A stretch of DNA of 64,000 nucleotides. Origin: Mycolicibacterium sarraceniae (GTDB taxonomy: Bacteria > Actinomycetota > Actinomycetes > Mycobacteriales > Mycobacteriaceae). A program made the translations under genes and the position numbers. Location of the stretch: assembly GCF_010731875.1 (NCBI RefSeq), contig NZ_AP022595.1, positions 806,001 through 870,000 of the forward strand, given 5' to 3'. Below the pieces are notes generated by a model. It ran no database searches, was not told the origin of the DNA, and was given only the letters and a program-made list of their open reading frames with translations. Below, in pieces: positions 63,638-64,000 of this stretch. Each line of letters opens with the position of its first letter. The stretch's first letter is position 1.

Positions 63638-64000
63638 GGTGTCGGTTGCCTTCTGTCGGTGCGTTGTTGGTTCACGAACCGCTCAGCCATCCGGTTGAGC
63701 AAGCCGGGCACCAGGCGAGCGAAAAGCCATGCCATACGGGCCTGACGCGGTGCGACCAGGAGGGCCTTGTTGCGTTCGATCGCCCGCAGCGTATCGGCGG
63801 CCAGCTGATCAGGGCTATAGAACGTCTCACTGCGCTGGCCCAACCGATAGAACTCGTGGCCGTTGAAATCGCCGAGCCAGCCCTTGTCGAGGATCGGGGT
63901 GTCCACAGTCGATGATGGCCCGGAAGTCCTCGACGGGTTGTTCGGTGATGCGACCGAAGCCGTCGATTCCGGCGGTGTTCACGACGATGTCGAACGGCCG
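63634..64000 (-). pseudogene. SDR family oxidoreductase, internally deleted, runs off the window
   Basis: At the window edge the minus strand reads RPFDIVVNTAGIDGFGRITE then QPVEDFRAIIDC, the NAG region of an SDR. Immediately after (near 63905) it shifts frame into TPILDKGWLGDFNGHEFYRL and the C-terminus QARMAWLFARLVPGLLNRMA, ending at TGA 63634. The catalytic Ser-Tyr-Lys segment, about 80-100 residues, is missing. So even if the 5' end beyond 64000 is intact the enzyme is dead. A GTG at 63906 could start an abortive C-terminal peptide. Confidence 0.78.

Overview
The window is high-GC actinobacterial chromosome and reads as a mycobacterium, most likely a Mycolicibacterium-type non-tuberculous species. 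Gene content and order from gltA2 to the far/SRPBCC pair match the M. tuberculosis Rv0896 to Rv0854 neighbourhood in the opposite orientation. The markers are gltA2, pdxH, citA, fprB, an AurF-like oxygenase, serC, sepH, an SpoU methylase, a MarR regulator, DUF3027/MFS/DUF2771 genes, cspB, moaA-moaD, rpfA, moaE-mog-moaC, the XPB pair, fadB-fadA, dapC and far. This synteny is recalled from knowledge, not computed.

Layout. 1-2.8 kb: the 3' end of a class III aminotransferase, a DUF2630 remnant, and an MFS exporter/MarR pair with tandem inverted repeats at its promoter. 2.8-9.4 kb: two citrate synthases around an MFS exporter and pdxH, with a broken TetR gene, then an MHS-type permease. 9.5-10.4 kb: a decayed IS701-like transposase. 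10.4-17.7 kb: fprB/AurF, serC, sepH and small conserved genes. 17.7-22.8 kb: DUF3027, MFS and DUF2771 genes, a glutathionyl-hydroquinone-reductase-like protein, cspB and YccF. 22.8-27.4 kb: molybdenum cofactor genes on both sides of rpfA. The rpfA leader carries a CRP-type site and a c-di-AMP (ydaO) riboswitch. 27.4-31.4 kb: the XPB helicase and its conserved partner. 31.5-37 kb: an insertion relative to M. tuberculosis, with a secreted PE-PPE hydrolase, a thiolase/DUF35 pair, gene debris and a DUF3060 protein. 37-43.7 kb: fadB-fadA, dapC, far and an SRPBCC gene.

From about 43.8 kb the window becomes accessory lipid/xenobiotic catabolism mixed with heavy gene decay. It holds Mce remnants, an IS3 remnant, a 13E12 HNH gene without its HNH core, a carboxylase with a stop and a frameshift, a truncated kinase-like gene and hydratase/hydrolase fragments. 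At 56.5-62.5 kb there is an intact divergent beta-oxidation-type regulon: SDR, thiolase, acyl-CoA dehydrogenase and GntR on one strand, acyl-CoA dehydrogenase and a mycofactocin-type SDR on the other. A perfect inverted repeat lies between the two operons. The window closes with a phosphotransferase and a deleted SDR.

Working together: central carbon entry (two citrate synthases), cofactor synthesis (PLP, Moco), amino-acid synthesis (serC, dapC) and acyl-CoA breakdown dominate. Roughly a dozen and a half genes or fragments are broken, nearly all catabolic, regulatory or mobile, while housekeeping genes are intact. That pattern suggests genuine ongoing gene loss. No CRISPR array, tRNA, rRNA or prophage was seen.
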